Assembly: GCF_900182635.1 (NCBI RefSeq)
Contig: NZ_FXTD01000013.1
Coordinates: 1 to 64,000, forward strand
Direction: 5' to 3'
Origin: Halorubrum cibi
Lineage (GTDB): Archaea; Halobacteriota; Halobacteria; Halobacteriales; Haloferacaceae
Length of the DNA stretch: 64,000 bases
The position numbers and the translations under genes are program-made. This document shows positions 63,529 to 64,000 of this stretch, piece by piece. Numbering within the stretch: the first letter of the stretch is position 1; every line of letters begins with the position of its first letter. Below the pieces are notes generated by a model. It saw only the letters and a list, made by a program, of their open reading frames with translations, did not search any database and was not told the origin of the DNA.

Positions 63529-63618
63529 TGTCGGGCGTTCGTCGCCGTCGCGGTAAAGTACTGCGGGTCGATACTGTGCGACCGGCCGTGAGTCGTGCGC
63601 CCGATCGCCGTGAAGATG

Positions 63619-63626
63619 ATATATAT
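63619..63626 (+). promoter_or_regulatory. TATA box of the last gene
   Basis: ATATATAT, centred about 28 nt before the ATG at 63651, a strong archaeal promoter for a leaderless transcript. Confidence 0.7.
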
Positions 63627-63650
63627 GGGAGGCCCGAGAAACGACCGGAC

Positions 63651-64000
63651 ATGAGTTGGAGCGCCGTCGACGCCGTGGACGACGCGGTCGAGGCCACCCG
63701 TCGGTTCCTGTTCCCGTTCAGCTTCGTCCGCTGGGCGAAGCTCGCCCTCCTCGTCCTCCTGATGGGAGGTGGCGTACAGACGAACGTCTCGGTCCCGTTC
63801 TTCCCGAATCCCGAGTTCGGAACCGGTTCAGGGACGACGAACGGGGAACCGCCCTTCGGACCGAACGGCATCCAGGGCGAGTTCTCCGGACTCGAGGCGG
63901 CCGACGTGAACCTCCTCGTCGCGATCGTCTCGGTCGTGGTCGTGGTCGCGATCGCGATCTCGATCGCGTCGCTCTCGCTTCGATTGGTGTTTTACGACGC
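63651..64000 (+). CDS. Membrane protein, truncated by window end
   Basis: Partial: 116 residues before the window ends. A helical N-terminal segment (MSWSAVDAVDDAVEATRRFLFPF) precedes a hydrophobic helix (LALLVLLMGGG), an extracytoplasmic Pro/Gly-rich loop, and a long hydrophobic helix (LLVAIVSVVVVVAIAISIASL). Resembles haloarchaeal membrane proteins of unknown function with a DUF4013-like layout. No stop codon is reached. Confidence 0.65.
   Translation, partial: MSWSAVDAVDDAVEATRRFLFPFSFVRWAKLALLVLLMGGGVQTNVSVPFFPNPEFGTGSGTTNGEPPFGPNGIQGEFSGLEAADVNLLVAIVSVVVVVAIAISIASLSLRLVFYD

Overview
The window is chromosomal DNA of a haloarchaeon, most likely Halorubrum or a close relative in the Haloferacales. 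Evidence: very high GC with GC-rich third positions, strongly acidic proteins, Tat-type lipoprotein signals with glycine-rich linkers, aIF5A next to an agmatinase-like gene, an AglJ-type glycosyltransferase, a TrmB regulator, and many starts lying 25-30 nt downstream of a TATA box (leaderless transcripts). I saw no rRNA, tRNA or CRISPR array. Most genes are core metabolism. Genus assignment is inference.

Layout. 1-536: non-coding, with a 13-bp inverted repeat that may be a mobile-element scar. 0.5-9.2 kb: NhaC antiporter, asd, a fused 3-hydroxyacyl-CoA dehydrogenase/enoyl-CoA hydratase, an AlkA-type glycosylase, a Rieske protein, a RimK-RimB fusion and a divergent deacylase. 9.3-20.6 kb: a membrane-anchored Val/Glu repeat protein, a TatD-like hydrolase, the aIF5A/agmatinase pair, an aminotransferase, thymidylate synthase plus DHFR, a CinA-N protein, a divergent proteasome alpha subunit, a MOSC protein, a CinA-C protein and a methyltransferase. 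20.8-26.5 kb: a complete branched-chain amino-acid ABC system (livHMGF on the minus strand, the binding protein convergent on the plus strand). 26.6-36.5 kb: two beta-hydroxyacid dehydrogenases, alpha/beta hydrolase, cupin plus rhodanese, AglJ, AI-2E permease, a tubulin-like protein and purK. 36.5-42.6 kb: a 7TM histidine kinase, a GCS2-type ligase, DNA ligase and a metallo-hydrolase. 42.7-50.0 kb: a nucleoside ABC importer, cytidine deaminase and nucleoside phosphorylase. 50.1-64 kb: NDH-2-type oxidoreductase, a 660-bp non-coding tract with a 19-bp inverted repeat, a wHTH regulator, arginase, a second histidine kinase, aroA, TrmB with a candidate autoregulatory site, PAC2 protein, MscS channel, MATE pump and small zinc-binding proteins. 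The last gene runs off the window.

The strongest anomaly is the substrate-binding lipoprotein at 20792-22105. Its Tat/lipobox leader and Gly linker are in place, but the mature periplasmic-binding fold is circularly permuted: the C-terminal half comes first and the canonical N-terminal half last. Other points are the aIF5A/agmatinase pair (probable deoxyhypusine pathway), the RimK-RimB fusion, a helix protein whose repeat switches from 11- to 4-residue periodicity, a degenerate tubulin homologue, an internally duplicated orphan protein, and two tandem repeats that each span a stop codon.
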